Origin: Saxidomus purpurata
Taxonomy: Eukaryota; Mollusca; Bivalvia; Venerida; Veneridae
Length of the DNA stretch: 64,000 nucleotides
Assembly (NCBI GenBank): GCA_022818135.1
Contig: JAFMSR010000033.1
Coordinates: 325,001 to 389,000, forward strand
Reading direction: 5' to 3'
Under the pieces are notes generated by a model. It ran no database searches, was not told where the DNA came from, and saw only the letters and a list, made by a program, of their open reading frames with translations. A program made the translations under genes and the position numbers. Of this stretch, positions 20,808 through 35,800 are shown one piece after another (position 1 is the first letter of the stretch; each line of letters begins with the position of its first letter).

Positions 20808-23800
20808 CTATTAGAAATTTTAATACATGTATGTATCTATTTTCAGACATGAAGTCAAAGGAACGTCTAAATATTTGTTCAATAAGTCAGGAATACTCTG
20901 AATGATAACAGATGAAGCACATCGAAAATATACAGAAGTGCCCTAACGTAAGCACATTTTTTGCCAGATGAACTAACGTGTGTTAAATTCTACCGTCCCT
21001 TTAAATTGTTTATATGTTTAAGAAATGTGCGATAGTAGGTCGTTCATATTAACTGTAAGGCTTATAGCGATTTTGACGTTAAGCAGTAGTTTATTAAATG
21101 ACAATAAATACAATGAGACTATTATTATGTTACGACGTTACCATTACTGCAATAATTGCAAACAAGTTACTGCAAAGAAGTTTAGAGTCAACTTTAGGAA
21201 CATAGCGTCATATTCTTACATAAATAATGTTTTTGTGTCTTAAAACCAAGAGTAGAAAAAACAAGGTTTTATTATGTAGCAAACAACGTTTCTACTAGTA
21301 GAATGGTACGACGTCAATATGACGTCATATTTATTCACCTTTTGCAATATGTGGTCGTATTGGAATTGAAACAAGAAAAGTACCACAGCGGGCTTTAGAA
21401 CAGTGTCTTAACTTGTTATTGCCAAGTCACATATCAATTTTAGTTGTGTTTCTCCTTTCGAGAGACAGCTTCCTACTTTTTTGTAACAGGAGCAAAATAT
21501 TCCACATATTACAACTTTTATCTTACAGAAACTTTATATTTTAAACAAAGCAATGACTATAATTGGTGATACCAACACTCAAATTCCTACTTACTACTAA
21601 TTATATTATAAATTACTCACTGAAGAGTGATGTTTACCCAATTTTTATCTGACTTTCATATGCCATTTTCATTCAGTTTATAAGTTGAGTGCAGAGAGCT
21701 TTCCACTTCTTTACCTATATTCCCGTTTTACCGAAGCTGATATACAATAAAACTACTTTCTACATGTAAACGTGTGCAAAGAACTATTCACTACTTCACT
21801 TACATAAACATTTTCTAAAGCCGTCCTAAATATAGCTGACCGCTGTAGCGGCCTACAATGATATCATTTTCATCGTTGTTACCCTCTAATAAACTATCAT
21901 TTGCCGTTCTGAAGCTCAGTAACAAACCACCCAGAACTCCGAATCCTTGTTTATTAGACAACGAACACAGTTGGAACGGATATAATTTGTTTCGTAAATA
22001 TCTATTGATTTCCGCCAGTAATACCAGTTGAAAATAACGAATGTTCTATGTCTCCTCATATAATCATACTGTCATTGAAGTTGATTGCACATAGTTATCT
22101 AGCCATTTTATAAGCAAATAATATTGTAAGTGTTGTGCTAAACTTGCAATGTGTTTAAGTATTTCCATTCATAAAGCTTATAAAGTTGATAATTTTACAA
22201 ATGAAATACTGTTTATTAATGTTAACTGAACTGTTGGGGCATTAGGTACTTTTAAATTTAACATGTTGAAATACACTTCATATCATGGTACATTTCTAAC
22301 AATAGCTGGAGAAAACACAAACAATAAGAATTTGTAAAACAGTTCAAAGATCAAATTTGATATATTCTACGTACAAGAACTGTGTAAAACTACATAGTGC
22401 ACATTGTATAATTGGAGTGTTTCCACTTACACATATAACTTAATACATATGTTTGTTTCCCATATATTGTCTTTATGTTGCCGTGTCAAAATATATAATT
22501 TATATAATACATATAAAATCTAATGCTGCAATATGCAACTTTACAAATACGTGGTTTCTTTTATAACTGTATATCAAATGAAGTGACGTCAATTGTGCAG
22601 TCAGACATGCTGTCAAGACGTCTTTTATTTTCATAGTTTTTGGTTTAATTCAAACATAGCAATATGGTATATAATGCAAGAATGTTGTTTGGAAAGTTGT
22701 AGAAAAAAATGTGTTATCTGTTTTATTAAAGCGATACTATCAGATTACATTTTGAATACAATTATTAATCCTCTGAAAGCATATATAAGACAACATCTGT
22801 CATGTGGACAAACAACAAACACGTGTGCCCTACTCTCTAAAACCTCATTGCACTTTAGGCTTATTGCCTATTCAAATCCGGTTATACTTACGGTTATAAT
22901 TATATATAATTTCATGATCTAATTTTAAGGACTTTACAGACGTTTTTTCCTTCCGACTCGGCTATTTGCTATTGATGTGAAAATGTATTTAGAACAAGGG
23001 TTTGCTAAGAAAATTTGATCTGACTCTTTTTTTATCATGTAATACATTTTATTGTTATTATCAATAGAAGTTTCTCAAACTGTTGTATAATTGATATACA
23101 ATTTTATAAAAATGTATAAAGGAATAAAACAAATGAATACTTGGAAACCAGTTGCAAGATGTTTATAAATTAATTTTAAACTTGTATGTTAATGCAAAAA
23201 TGTATTTTAATGTGTACAATTTTACCGCTTATAAAATATTCTGCAAACTTGACTTAAATTTATTATACATGTAGAACAAAGAAATAATGCAATACAATTT
23301 TCGAATGTTTCCCTCGAATAGTTAAATCAAATGCAAGGAACCGGAGCTATGAAAATACCACAAGGCATAAAATATTCGCTTCGTGAAAATAAGTTTATTT
23401 TGTAAATACATTTTATATTATTTCATCGTACCCAAGAAAAACTTTTAAAAAGTGTTGTTTCTGTCGGGATTCAAACTTCAAGCTTTTAGTTTTTTATTGG
23501 TTTCAATGCCATAATTCATTTGAAAATTGAGAACTTGTGGCATTAATTGAAGACAATTATAAGCGACTAAGTATTTTCAATTTCTAAAGCAATACGTAAT
23601 TATATACATAAACATTACTTGTCACGGTAAGTCTTCGGAAATGTATTTGGTTTACGTGAGTTTAGATTTTAGTTCTTAAAGTAAGGATGCAAAAGATTGA
23701 GGATCCTATGACATACAATTGATCGGAAACCATGTTAAACTAAAGATCACCACGACCCTGATCTTTTTTCATTTTTTGAACTGACAAATGCCAGTCCGTT

Positions 23801-26800
23801 TATTCTGCAGTTAAACAACAAATACAAACAGTATCACAGTCAAACAAGGAAGAAAAAGATTAATTAACAAAACCACATACTATATATTTACAACAAGTAT
23901 ATGCTTTTCCTATTAAATTCACCAAAAATTCATTTTAGTTTTTTTTTATGGAATTTCTCCAGACTTACAGGGAATTCTGTGTTTTTCGTAGTATTTGAAA
24001 AAGAAATGTATCTCATCTATTAATATATTAAGAGTATCATATGACTTTGATATCTTCTTTCACTACAAAAGTAACCTTTATATATTGAAAAACCAATGTA
24101 TACGAGCAGTATGTTTATGTATTTATATTCAACAAAGTCAATTTTGTACCCTAGAACTATAAATTCTAGCTTGTTTAAGAGTCTGGAAATACCACAATGG
24201 TTTAATATGTTTAACATGCACTTTAAAAATTATTTAATGAATTGACAACCAATAAAGAAATGTTCTAAATTCTCTGTGTTTCCACAGCAATGACAAATAG
24301 GGGAGTTTAATATTTTTCATGTATATAAATTTTCATTTGTGGCTATTATTTTAAGAATTAGTTTATATTTGTATTGTTTTATTCTGTTATCTATAATAAA
24401 CTTATTGAGTAATAAATAGAACTTTTCCTAGTCAATGTGAACATAAAAGAGATTATTCCAGTACTTATGTAAGTATGGTTTAACAAATTTCCGTTTGANN
24501 NNNNNNNNNNNNNNNNNNNNNNNNNNNNNNNNNNNNNNNNNNNNNNNNNNNNNNNNNNNNNNNNNNNNNNNNNNNNNNNNNNNNNNNNNNNNNNNNNNNN
24601 NNNNNNNNNNNNNNNNNNNNNNNNNNNNNNNNNNNNNNNNNNNNNNNNNNNNNNNNNNNNNNNNNNNNNNNNNNNNNNNNNNNNNNNNNNNNNNNNNNNN
24701 NNNNNNNNNNNNNNNNNNNNNNNNNNNNNNNNNNNNNNNNNNNNNNNNNNNNNNNNNNNNNNNNNNNNNNNNNNNNNNNNNNNNNNNNNNNNNNNNNNNN
24801 NNNNNNNNNNNNNNNNNNNNNNNNNNNNNNNNNNNNNNNNNNNNNNNNNNNNNNNNNNNNNNNNNNNNNNNNNNNNNNNNNNNNNNNNNNNNNNNNNNNN
24901 NNNNNNNNNNNNNNNNNNNNNNNNNNNNNNNNNNNNNNNNNNNNNNNNNNNNNNNNNNNNNNNNNNNNNNNNNNNNNNNNNNNNNNNNNNNNNNNNNNTT
25001 TTGGGTTTATCTCAATTAAATGTCAAAAATCGCAGGAAAAGTCATTAGAAAGCATAGCAAAAATTACGTCATTTTAACGACGTCATCGTCGTATTGTTTC
25101 CGGCAATGATTACGCTCGGTATACATTTTGAGGTGAATCCGGGTAGAACATTTTGATAACTTTCACTGAGTGAACAGTGAGTTTATCGGGATATAATCCA
25201 CCGTTATATTTTAATAAACCACCGAAAAACATATAATAAGCAGTCTTGTTTTACTTCACCGCCGATAAAAAACCGTCTTTTTCCAAATCTTCATGAGTTA
25301 TGGTTTCAAAAGTTGTAAAGCAAATTTGACAAAAACATTAAATAGTCATAAACATTTCCAAAAGCTTGATTGAAGTTGCATTACTGATTTTTTAAGGGTT
25401 ATTTTAGTTCTATTAGACATTTTATTTGTCTACAACATTCGTTCTTACTTTTAAAGTACTGTCGACATATCATGCCGAATAGCACTTATAACAAACCTTA
25501 TAAAAGGTTTTATGCTTTTTGTTTCAAATGAATCATGATACATACATACCCGTACAGGAAATGAAATATATAACATTTGTTTTAGTTTTCATTTTGTTTT
25601 TGTCTTTGTAAATGTTACGGAAGTTTGTTTAAAAAACCTTTATGCATGACGTTCTCAATGACAATGACACTTTATCTTGTACATCTGTTGGCACGTGTAT
25701 CAAAATAATAGCCACACGATATACTAAAGAAATAGAAGTTTGACTATAATACAAGGCCAACAATCACAGGAAAGTTTTATTTTGAACCGGGTTTTCAACT
25801 ACATTTCAAATATCTAAACTCTGGTTTTTGTGGTTTAAGACAGGAATATATTTTGAAGTCTTCCGTATAAAAACCTATGTGAAGTCAAGTGACCCTTGGG
25901 TAGGGTCAATTTTAACCCGGGTATTATGATTTGAACAATCATGGTAGAGGTTCACAAGGAAATGCTAAATGTCAAACACCTAAGCTCCAGGCCTTGTGGT
26001 TTCAGATTAGAAGACTTTCTTTTTTTTCGAAGTCAATTTCCTAGTCAATGCTAGCAAAGGTCCACTAAGTAATCTTACATGTACATGCAAAGTATGTAAG
26101 CTCTAGGCCATGTGGTTTCAGAGAGATTTTTAAAGTTTTTTAAGATTTTCCAATGTAAGTCTACGTGAAATGAAGTGAAGGCCTCGGGCAGGTTCAATTT
26201 AGCCCTGGGTCAAGATTTGAACAGTCTTAGAGTTTTCCTAGCCAATGATACTTTCCAAATATATAAGCTTTGGGACTTGCTGTTTCAAAGAAATTGTTTT
26301 GGAAGTTTTTCCTGTATGAGCGTATGTTTAATTCAGTGACCCTCTTCCGGGGCTAATTTTGATTCAGGGGTCATGATTTGAACGGTCTTGGTAGAGATCA
26401 AACTGGCAATGCTACGTGCTACATATCTAAGCTCTATGTCTTTGTTTAAGTATTTCCTAAATAAGCCTTTGTAAAACCAAGTGACTCCCGGGCGAGTAAA
26501 TATTGACTTTTTGTTGCCATAGCAACCAGAGTTCTACATAGAATGGCATTTTTGAGGACATTTGATAGAGATTTATGCATGGAAAATTCCTACCAAATTT
26601 ATTTCATCAGCATTGACCAAGTGGTTTCTGAGGATATGTCGCTTGAAGCATTATGTTGACGGACGACAGACCAAAGGACGACGAACAATGGGCTATGGGA
26701 AAAGCTCTACCAGACACCTGGTGAGTTAAAATCATAATTTTGGTACAGCACCTATGAGAGTTTCAGTGATTTGTTTGGTAAAAGTTTTGATGAAACTTGT

Positions 26801-29800
26801 TTTAATGTGGACCCCGTAGACAACATTTTTATACTCAAATTCAGTTGTATTTCCGGTAAAATTATAGTTAATGGTGCTGTATTGAGTTGTAAAACTCAAT
26901 TTTGATATTCACATTATCATTGTAAATTATATAGAACCTTAATACTTACGGTTTTCACATCTTTCGCCCATAAATCCTTGTTTACAACCTTCTTTGCATG
27001 TTCCATTTTTTCTGTCACATTGTGTCTTGCCGTGTAAACAGTTATCTCCACAGATGTACGTACAATTCTGACCATATCTACCAATCTCACAAGCTAAAAT
27101 ATAAATAAAACAGATAAACAATGATATAAGTCCGTTTTGTTATCGTATCAGTGGAACAACATTGTAAGGTAACATCTGACAAAAGCTAGTACATGTATAC
27201 ATTTTGGCTCATTTCTGCCATTTCGATATGTCGTGTTGGCACGTCTGAAAGCGCCAACAAGGCAGAACGTCAAATTCAGCGCGCGAATCCGACAAATAAC
27301 ATATTTGGGGGCGCCAACACTGTCGTTCTGGCATGTTGTCGTGTTGCAAGTAGGTAAGCACGCCAGAACGACACACAAGTGTGCCGATTCGACAAATACA
27401 GTAGTCGGAACGTAATAGTTGTCACACGAAGCGCACGATACACGCACGATGTACGGACGATATACGCACGTAACACGCACGTTGCACGTACGGTATAAGC
27501 GATCAGAACGATACACGATACTTACGATAAACTAAGATCCCACTACACAATATACGGACTACATTTTATTCGATAACACTTCGGGATTGGCATTTAACCG
27601 ATTTTGTAAAACTTTCGTTGATTCGTTCTATTATTTTCACCCAGTCTATTAAAAAAGCTTGGAAACATCATAACCCGTCGATAATGTGTTTCGGTGCAGG
27701 CATACCCTGTTAACAGTAGTTTAGAAAATGCCGTAACAACAGAAGTTTCGATAGTAATGAAAAATTACATTCTTTCCGTCAGTGAAAAAGAATAACATTT
27801 CGGATATCAGGTGTATACTGTCTTCGACATGTCCCGGTAGTCATTTTCGCACGTACATTCATTAACGAATGAAATAATATAATGTGAAGTCAGCACTTTT
27901 TCATAGATGTACACGCTTGGTGAAACGATTCACGATTAAATACAACATCGAATCGTATACCGTATAGGCCTATTGTTCATCGGGAATCGTTTATCGTGTA
28001 TAGCATATGATGCACGTTGTACGATGAGTGAAATTATATTATACACGATGTACGATTGACAAAATACACGACGAGCACACGCTCTTTGCACGCACGTTAT
28101 ACACACGATATATGCCAATTTTGACAACTTAACGTTCCGACTACTGTAAGGTACTTAGGGTGCCAAAACAACAAGTGTGAATGTGACGTGTTCGCATGTC
28201 CGCGGGGCGCCAAGACACCAGAACGACAAATTATTGGTTAAACGGCAAATATGTCATTTTTCGTATTGACACGCTATGCTTGTCGTTCTGAAATATTGGC
28301 CTGTTAGCGCGCCATTCAGATGCGTCAACACGCCAGATTGAAATGGCAGAAACAAACCATCAAGTATACGGACCTATCATTAATATTTAAACAAACAAAC
28401 AAAAAAGCAAAAATAATATCAAACAGGGAATGCCACGTACCAAAAACGCAGCCTCCCCAAAACGAACCCCACAGCACCCAGAAGTGCACACCACCAACAC
28501 ACACACACACACACGCACACGCACACACACACGACACACACAATCATGTACACACACTAGCATACAAAGCAAACACACGAGGACAAAACGAACAATTAAA
28601 GGAACACAGTGGACTTGCAGCCGTGGGAAGCTCCCTATACCTTTTCAAGTTGTTGCATTCTATACACTAGTACCTGTTTAAGGGTATCGTGACACAGATT
28701 TCTGACATCTTTCGTCGAATTAATTTTATGACCTTTCATGAAATGTTATATTATGTTATATCACCTTTAACAATACAATAATGGTCATACATAGGTAACG
28801 GGTGTGATTTTGGTAGGTAAGCAAACACGTATTATCGTAGACATAATCATAGTTAGCCACCGTTCATTGTCTGAGTGGAACTTACCAATAGAAATAGACA
28901 GACTGTACTTGTAAGAAACGTATCTCATCAAAATAGTATATGGTCAAACAAAATATTTTAAGTGATCTTGACCTTGTTCCCCTCATCTTTTTTATTAAAA
29001 CAATTTTAAAAAATCTAGTTTTTCACGATACAATGACTTTGACACACCTCCGAGAAAATAAATATTTTTATTGCTTAAAACAATAAAAGAATAAATGTAA
29101 ATATTTTTAGTAACAGTGACCACCCTCTCAAAAAATTCTTGTTTTTGCTTAAAACAAGACAAAGTAATTATTAAATCTATTTTAGTAACAGTGACTTGAC
29201 CTTGATCCTAGTGATCTGTAATGCAATCCTAAGCTTCCGCAAGCTACCTAGACACCAAGTTTCATGCAATTGATCACTAATAGCTCAAGTTATTGAGCGG
29301 AAAAACATTTATCTATTATTAGTAACAGTGACCCTGTCCCTAGTGACTTAAAATGCAATCCGAAGCTTCCTCTCACGGCAAACTACCTACATACTTAGTT
29401 TCATTGAAATGGATCACTTCTAACACATGCTTTTAAGCGGAAACCATTTTTTTAAACAATAACCTTGATCTTGACCCTAGTGACCCGAAATGCAATCTCA
29501 AGCTTTCTCTCCCCGCAAACTACCTACATACAACATTTCATTGTAATTGGTCACTCCGAACTAAAGTTATAGAGCAGAAACCATTCTACAATTCCTGGTC
29601 ACCATGACCTTGACCTTTGATCTCTACTGACCAGAGAATCAATAAGAATCATCTGCTGGTCATGACTAACCTCCAAGTTTCAAGATCCTTGGCCAAAGTG
29701 TTCTCGAGTTATCGTTCGGAAACCGTTTTACTATTCCAGTTCACTGTGACTTTGACCTTTGACCTACTTACCTCAAAATCAGTAGGAATTCTCTACCGGT

Positions 29801-32800
29801 AATGAGCAACCTCCACGTAAAGTTTCTCACGTGTTCTTCAGTAATCGTCCGGACACCGTTATAGAATTCCGGGTCACTGTGACCTCAAAAGTTGAATTAC
29901 TGACCTCAAAATCAACAGGGGTCATTTACTGGTCATGACAGCGTTCTCGAGATATCAACTGGACTCCGTAAACCTTTTTACTATTCTATGACCTTTGACA
30001 TATACTGACCCAAAAAATAATAGTGGTCCTCTGCTAGTCATGACCAACCTCCACATCATATTTCAGGATCCTAAGCCCAAGTGTTTTTGAGCTATCAACC
30101 GGAAACCAGTTGCTAGGCGGACGGACGGACCGACCGACTGACATACCGATTGACCGACCGACCGACATCTGCAAACCAATATACTCCTCTTCTCCTTCTT
30201 ACAGTTATTATGTAAGTAGGCATGAATTACTGACAGAAATCGCGATCCATGTAGGTAATAAGACGGTTCACCAGTTACCGAAAAAATGGTGGGCTTGTAT
30301 GTTTCGTACTGAAGGTAATAGAGAGTTGCATTATTAAGAGTTTTTGAAAAAAGATGTTCTTTTTGGAAGGGTTATAAAGGCATCATTTTTTCGAAGAGTG
30401 TTAGATGTTTGCACACCAACATATCCTGGAAAGAGACCACTGAGATAACTTGGAACAATATTACCTTTTTATTTTGAAAATTAAAAAACATTTCTGGTAT
30501 CTTCTTCTTACGTGAAAACATTACTCGAATACTTGTCGGTTGTATGGAATAATTGTACTTTATATGTAATTTTTTTAGAGGAAATACAAATTGAGGCAGC
30601 TATGCTAGTTACTGAGACTTCACGCTCTGTAAGCCTACAACATTTGTACCTAGAAATTGGCTGGTTAACACTTGCCGATAAAAGAAGAACTAACAATGTG
30701 TTAAATAAGACTTAGTTATACAATGAGTCAGCGGTTATATTGAATTATACATTAAATACGTGACCGTCTTTTTTATAAATAACTTTCTTTTTACACCTTT
30801 GACTACGCGGTTTTTCACAAGAAAATGTCTTCCTTCTCGATGCTTTTAACACAAAATAAAGAAACCACGTGGCAAATTAGTTCAAGCACCACATTACGAT
30901 GACAATGCATTTCTTGCCTGGTCGCTCGCACACCTATCTTACACTTTACACATTTTTTTGGCTACATAAACATAGTATTTGGACCAAACTGACTGGGTAT
31001 TGCAGTAAACAAAACTCCCTTTCATTTTAAAAAAGTGCTTGATACCTGTATCCATGGGAGTCATGCTAGGTGTTGATGAATAATCTCACTTTGTAAAGTT
31101 CTCGCTAATAAGTATAAATTTCAACTTTTGAAATGTATACTTTGACAGGAGATAAAACATCCTTGCCTAATTTGGTGAAATATTTGCAATTTTGTATTTG
31201 TATTCCCGTACTGACGGGAAGTGGTAATTAATTTCTATATCCCTTTCCTTCCATGAACCTCGGAATTATCATGCCATTATCATTAAATGAAAATCAAATG
31301 CTGAAATAAAACCTTTGTTTACAGTTCAATCGGCATCTGTACCAATATAACCAAGAAATGTTTTAAAATCCTGTATTCGTTCATTTTCAGAGTACTATTG
31401 TTTATTTTTACTTACGTGTACGACAATAGCCATCTGGTTTATATCCAGGTACACAACCTGCGAAACAAAATCCATCCGTATGGTTACAGTTCCTCTGGTT
31501 ACACGTACTACATGTTTCATTACAGTTTTGACCGTATGACGAATGGTTGCATTCTGTGAAACAAGAATGAATATTAGATCAACAGAAACATGTTAGTAAC
31601 ATATGACAAATTAGACCCTAACATCCAATTCTTCTGGTTCTGTAGTAACTTTTCAATTAATAAATCTAACACTGCCGTTCGTACTTCAACAAAGGTACAT
31701 ACTAAATGTCTTAATTCCGTACTGGTATCCCACATGTTAACCGTTCGCTTAATCATCCGGACAATTTCGATTTGCAAGTAAGTAAACAGTTATACTTTGA
31801 TCAAACGTGTAATGAAGATACCCAGATCATGTAGACGTTTTCTGAGTCTGTAACAGTGTAGTCAACTTTTCACTTGGGTAAACAACATTATTAAATTTGA
31901 TATACATGTACCGCACTTGCCTCAAGTTTTGATTGCAGACGGCGATTGTCACGTGGGGGCTTAATATAACAATGCACATAATATTAACATTCCGTTTCAA
32001 AACTAGTTTCATTGAAATTTTAACAGTTTGGAATGGTGAAAGTCTTGCGAACTGTAAAGAAAACACTAAAATCTTAAAAAGTAGATAGGCTTCGTTAAAG
32101 TCATACTGAAAGCATCAAATAACACATTTAATACATTAAGACCTAAATCAATGCAAACATGAGGGACCTCGGTTCAGGATTAAGCGATAAATATTAATCA
32201 GTTGCTTTATCCGGGAATGCCACTTGTTTACTTTTAGCTGTACAGAGCATAATATGAGAAAATTGACCAGAAAGACACAATCTGATGAAATAACAGACTT
32301 TTTACACAAATAAACAATTTTTCGGAAAATTGAAAGGACGTTGAATATTTTTGGACGTTTAACTGGTTATTGTATTACTCAAATTGAACTAGAAAACATA
32401 TTTAGTGACCTCCGAAAATTATACGAATGCGTACAGCCGAGACCGAAGTGTGAAAATTTCGTGTTTCTATCTGCAAATATTGGCAGAATTATTTAAAAAA
32501 GGTCCGTTTCTGTTCGATTAATTGAAAGAAACCAGTAGTGAACAACAAAAATGTTCAGGACAAAATTCAGTCGTCGTGCTTAAAACCCTTTGATCAAAGA
32601 TACGGCAGTGACATGCTGCCAACAACGTTCTCTTACATGACCCTTTCTTGTTGCATTGATCCCCATTTTATGAATATAACCAACAGGAAAAATCGCAAAA
32701 GCTACTAAGTGAGGCACCCTTTATTGTTTGATACATGCCACTTTATATGCCCGAACAGATAGACTAGTGGACGGGGATCGTTTTTACATTTATTACATTA

Positions 32801-35800
32801 CATCTTTGCAGCAACGGACGATTATATTTCTTTGCAGCAACGGACGATTATAACATTTAAGGACTGTATTCTTTGTCCCAAATGGTAATTGAAATCCAAT
32901 CTCATTGCTGTGATTGGAGATTTAAAATGTGATTGGTGAATAAATTTCACAACTGTTAAAATGATAAGTAACGGAAATTTCATTACAATCCACTTGCCTC
33001 CATTTATTAGGAAATTTGCTTTGAGCTTACATTTTTTACATCTTTACATGCACTTATTATGCAATGTTTTTCATACAGATGTTAACGTAAGATCATAATG
33101 ATACATTGTAAATGTTTATATATGTAGCCACAATGCTTCTTTGTAATTATTATATATTGGGGAGGGCCGTTTTATAATGTGGTAAGCACTTGTGGCTCAA
33201 ACCATTTGCTATGTATATCATTGGCAATAAATTATGTTTAAACTATAACATTTTGAATGAAACCGTTTAATTGCCGATTTCATTGTTCAATCCATTTTTA
33301 TACAGTTTTTTGCAAGAGTCGTTATAAAGACCTGCGCAAAACTTTTAATGAAAATATTATAATTCTCTTTGTATTGTTGTTTGTTTTACTCACGTGTACG
33401 ACAAAAGCCATCTGGTTTATATCCAGGAAGACATCCTGAGAAACATGATCCATCCGTATGGCTACAGTTCATCTGGTTACACGTACTACAGGTTTTATAA
33501 CAATTTTGACCGTATGACGGTGGGATACACTCTACGAAATAAAATTGATATATGAAGAAAGGACTTAGAATATCATAACACAGAAACCTGTCATTAATAT
33601 ATTAACTCGTAGAGAAAAATACACCTAGAGTAAGAATAAAGTCCTGTCTTTAACACAGTGGCATTCTATCCGTCCGATTTGTAAAATAATAATTATTCTA
33701 ACAGTTTGTAATTCATCTGTAAAGAAAGATACGAAGCGTTGTAAATTTAGGAAATATATTTCACATTTGAGTGAATACGAACCGGTATATCACTCAAAAG
33801 TAAAATCTATTTCCATTCTAACACGTTAATTTCAACAAAAACATGTTCGAATGGGTATTATTTGATGCGCTTACACGAAGTCGCTGTCTTGAACTTGTAA
33901 TATTCCATGCATTCCTTGCATTTCATGAAATTTTCGCTTTTGTTTTTACTCCTAAAAAAACGCTATTCGTCTTATTTTTGTTGTTGCTGATATTACTGGC
34001 GACACCAGAAGTGTACAAAATTTTACTACGATTTGTTTTACATCACGTGAATTCATTCACAACAATACAAATTCAAGCGTATTACCGCATGTACACTCGG
34101 AAAATTACGCGGGAGGGAATTTCAGCAGTCAAAAATAGTTCCGGACGCCAAGAGTGATATACTTGGTAGGTATATCACGCTCAAATCCTTCTTTGCCTAT
34201 ATAGGAAAAATTTGAAGTAGTGTTTGAAAATGCAGTAAACATCGTTTGTTGTACAAATCATTAAGAAAAATAGGAAGTCAAACATCAGCAATTATCACGC
34301 AGTATAAAACAGGGACAGTCAAAACGTCAGACAGTAACAAGTATTTGACACAGTCGGATCAATTAAAGTGTTTAGATTGTTTGTCAAAAATAAAATAAAA
34401 GTGTCAAACTAAACCTGCTTTGATTGTGTGGTTACATTACACTTCTGTGTCTTTTTATAGTTCTGTGTCGTTTAATACTTGTAGTTTGAATAATAACATA
34501 TTATATCAATTAGGCTACAAATACAACAGTAATCCTATTGAATGTGTCGTGTCATGGAATACGTCCGGCATTGTTATTTAAAACCACACCGTAGTACCGA
34601 AGTGGTCGTAGCAGATGAAAAAGTTATAGATTGACACAGACATTTTAACTACACATTAACAAAGACGAAATGATAATATAAACCTATTTTACACGTACTC
34701 ATTCGAATCAGATTCGAAACATGAAAAAGTAGGACAAAACTGAACAAAATTGAAAATCTCCTTGACATCCTAGACATAAGGGGCCAAGGTAATATGTTGT
34801 AGTTTCCTTTCAACATGTTTATTAAAATAGGGTAACAGAAGCTCAGCTCTGTCGAAAATAAAAACCAAGTATTGCACAACAACTGCATAACTTTATAGGG
34901 TATCTGCTTGGTAAATTTGAATACGGACTACTTTGTGTTACCATTAGTGTAACACGCATATGCTAATCATGGTCTGGCCGGAAAAAAAGTTTTAGGCACA
35001 TGAGCCAATTTAATACTTTAACACATTTATAAAAGGACGTGTTTTATTTCTTGCATATTAATGAAGAGTTTTGACTATATGACCAATGCTCTTACAAAGT
35101 TTGAGACACGGAATTTAAGGCCTTATCGAGTTTATGAGCGGGAAGTAAAATGATGCAAACTCACTGTGATCCTAACCTACCACGAAGTGACCATAAAATC
35201 TATATTCTTTTATTTTCTGTATATGACCAATGTCCCTTCCTGGTTTGATACCCTGTGACCAAAGCCTTCTCATGGTAATAAACGGAGACTCAAAATCAAC
35301 TGACCGACCAACAGACCAACCAGACAAAACCGACAGTTACAACACTGTAAAAACAGACGTTTCGTTTCTAAACACTTTTTGAAACACTTCTCCTGTTACA
35401 CTTTTAAAACACGTTCAAAACGAAACGCGTCACGTGTTCACTTTTGAAACACACACTGTTTTCGATGAAACACTAGTGTTCCAACTTGGAACGTGTTCAC
35501 GTGTTCCAAATGAAACATGTGACACGTTTCAAAGCAGAACACTTCCTCTGTTACACTTTTAAAACACGTGAACACGTAAAGTAAACACGGTAGGTGTTTC
35601 AAACTGCAACACGTGACATGTTTCAAAACTGAAGTGTGCTGTTTTACAACACATAAAAATCTATATAGATAAACATGTCACATGTTTCAATTATATCCCA
35701 GCATTGCCAATTTGGACTGATAACAAAGAAATGACAACTACTCCTAAAACAAAACATTTATTTATTAATGATATAAATTACTAGATCAGTTATCACAGAC

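Noticed and set aside
22593..22922. 109-codon plus-strand frame
   Set aside because: No recognisable domain, and its composition is like the surrounding intron.
24495..25019. Open frame across the N run
   Set aside because: It consists of unknown residues from the assembly gap.
27148..27516. 122-codon minus-strand frame with many Tyr/Arg/Val codons
   Set aside because: It translates ACGATACACG-type arrays inside the inverted-repeat element.
28320..28681. Overlapping open frames on both strands rich in Thr/His or Cys/Val
   Set aside because: They are produced by the CA-rich microsatellite and are open in several frames at once.
34649..34888. 79-codon minus-strand frame
   Set aside because: No motif; it lies in intron sequence next to a dispersed repeat.
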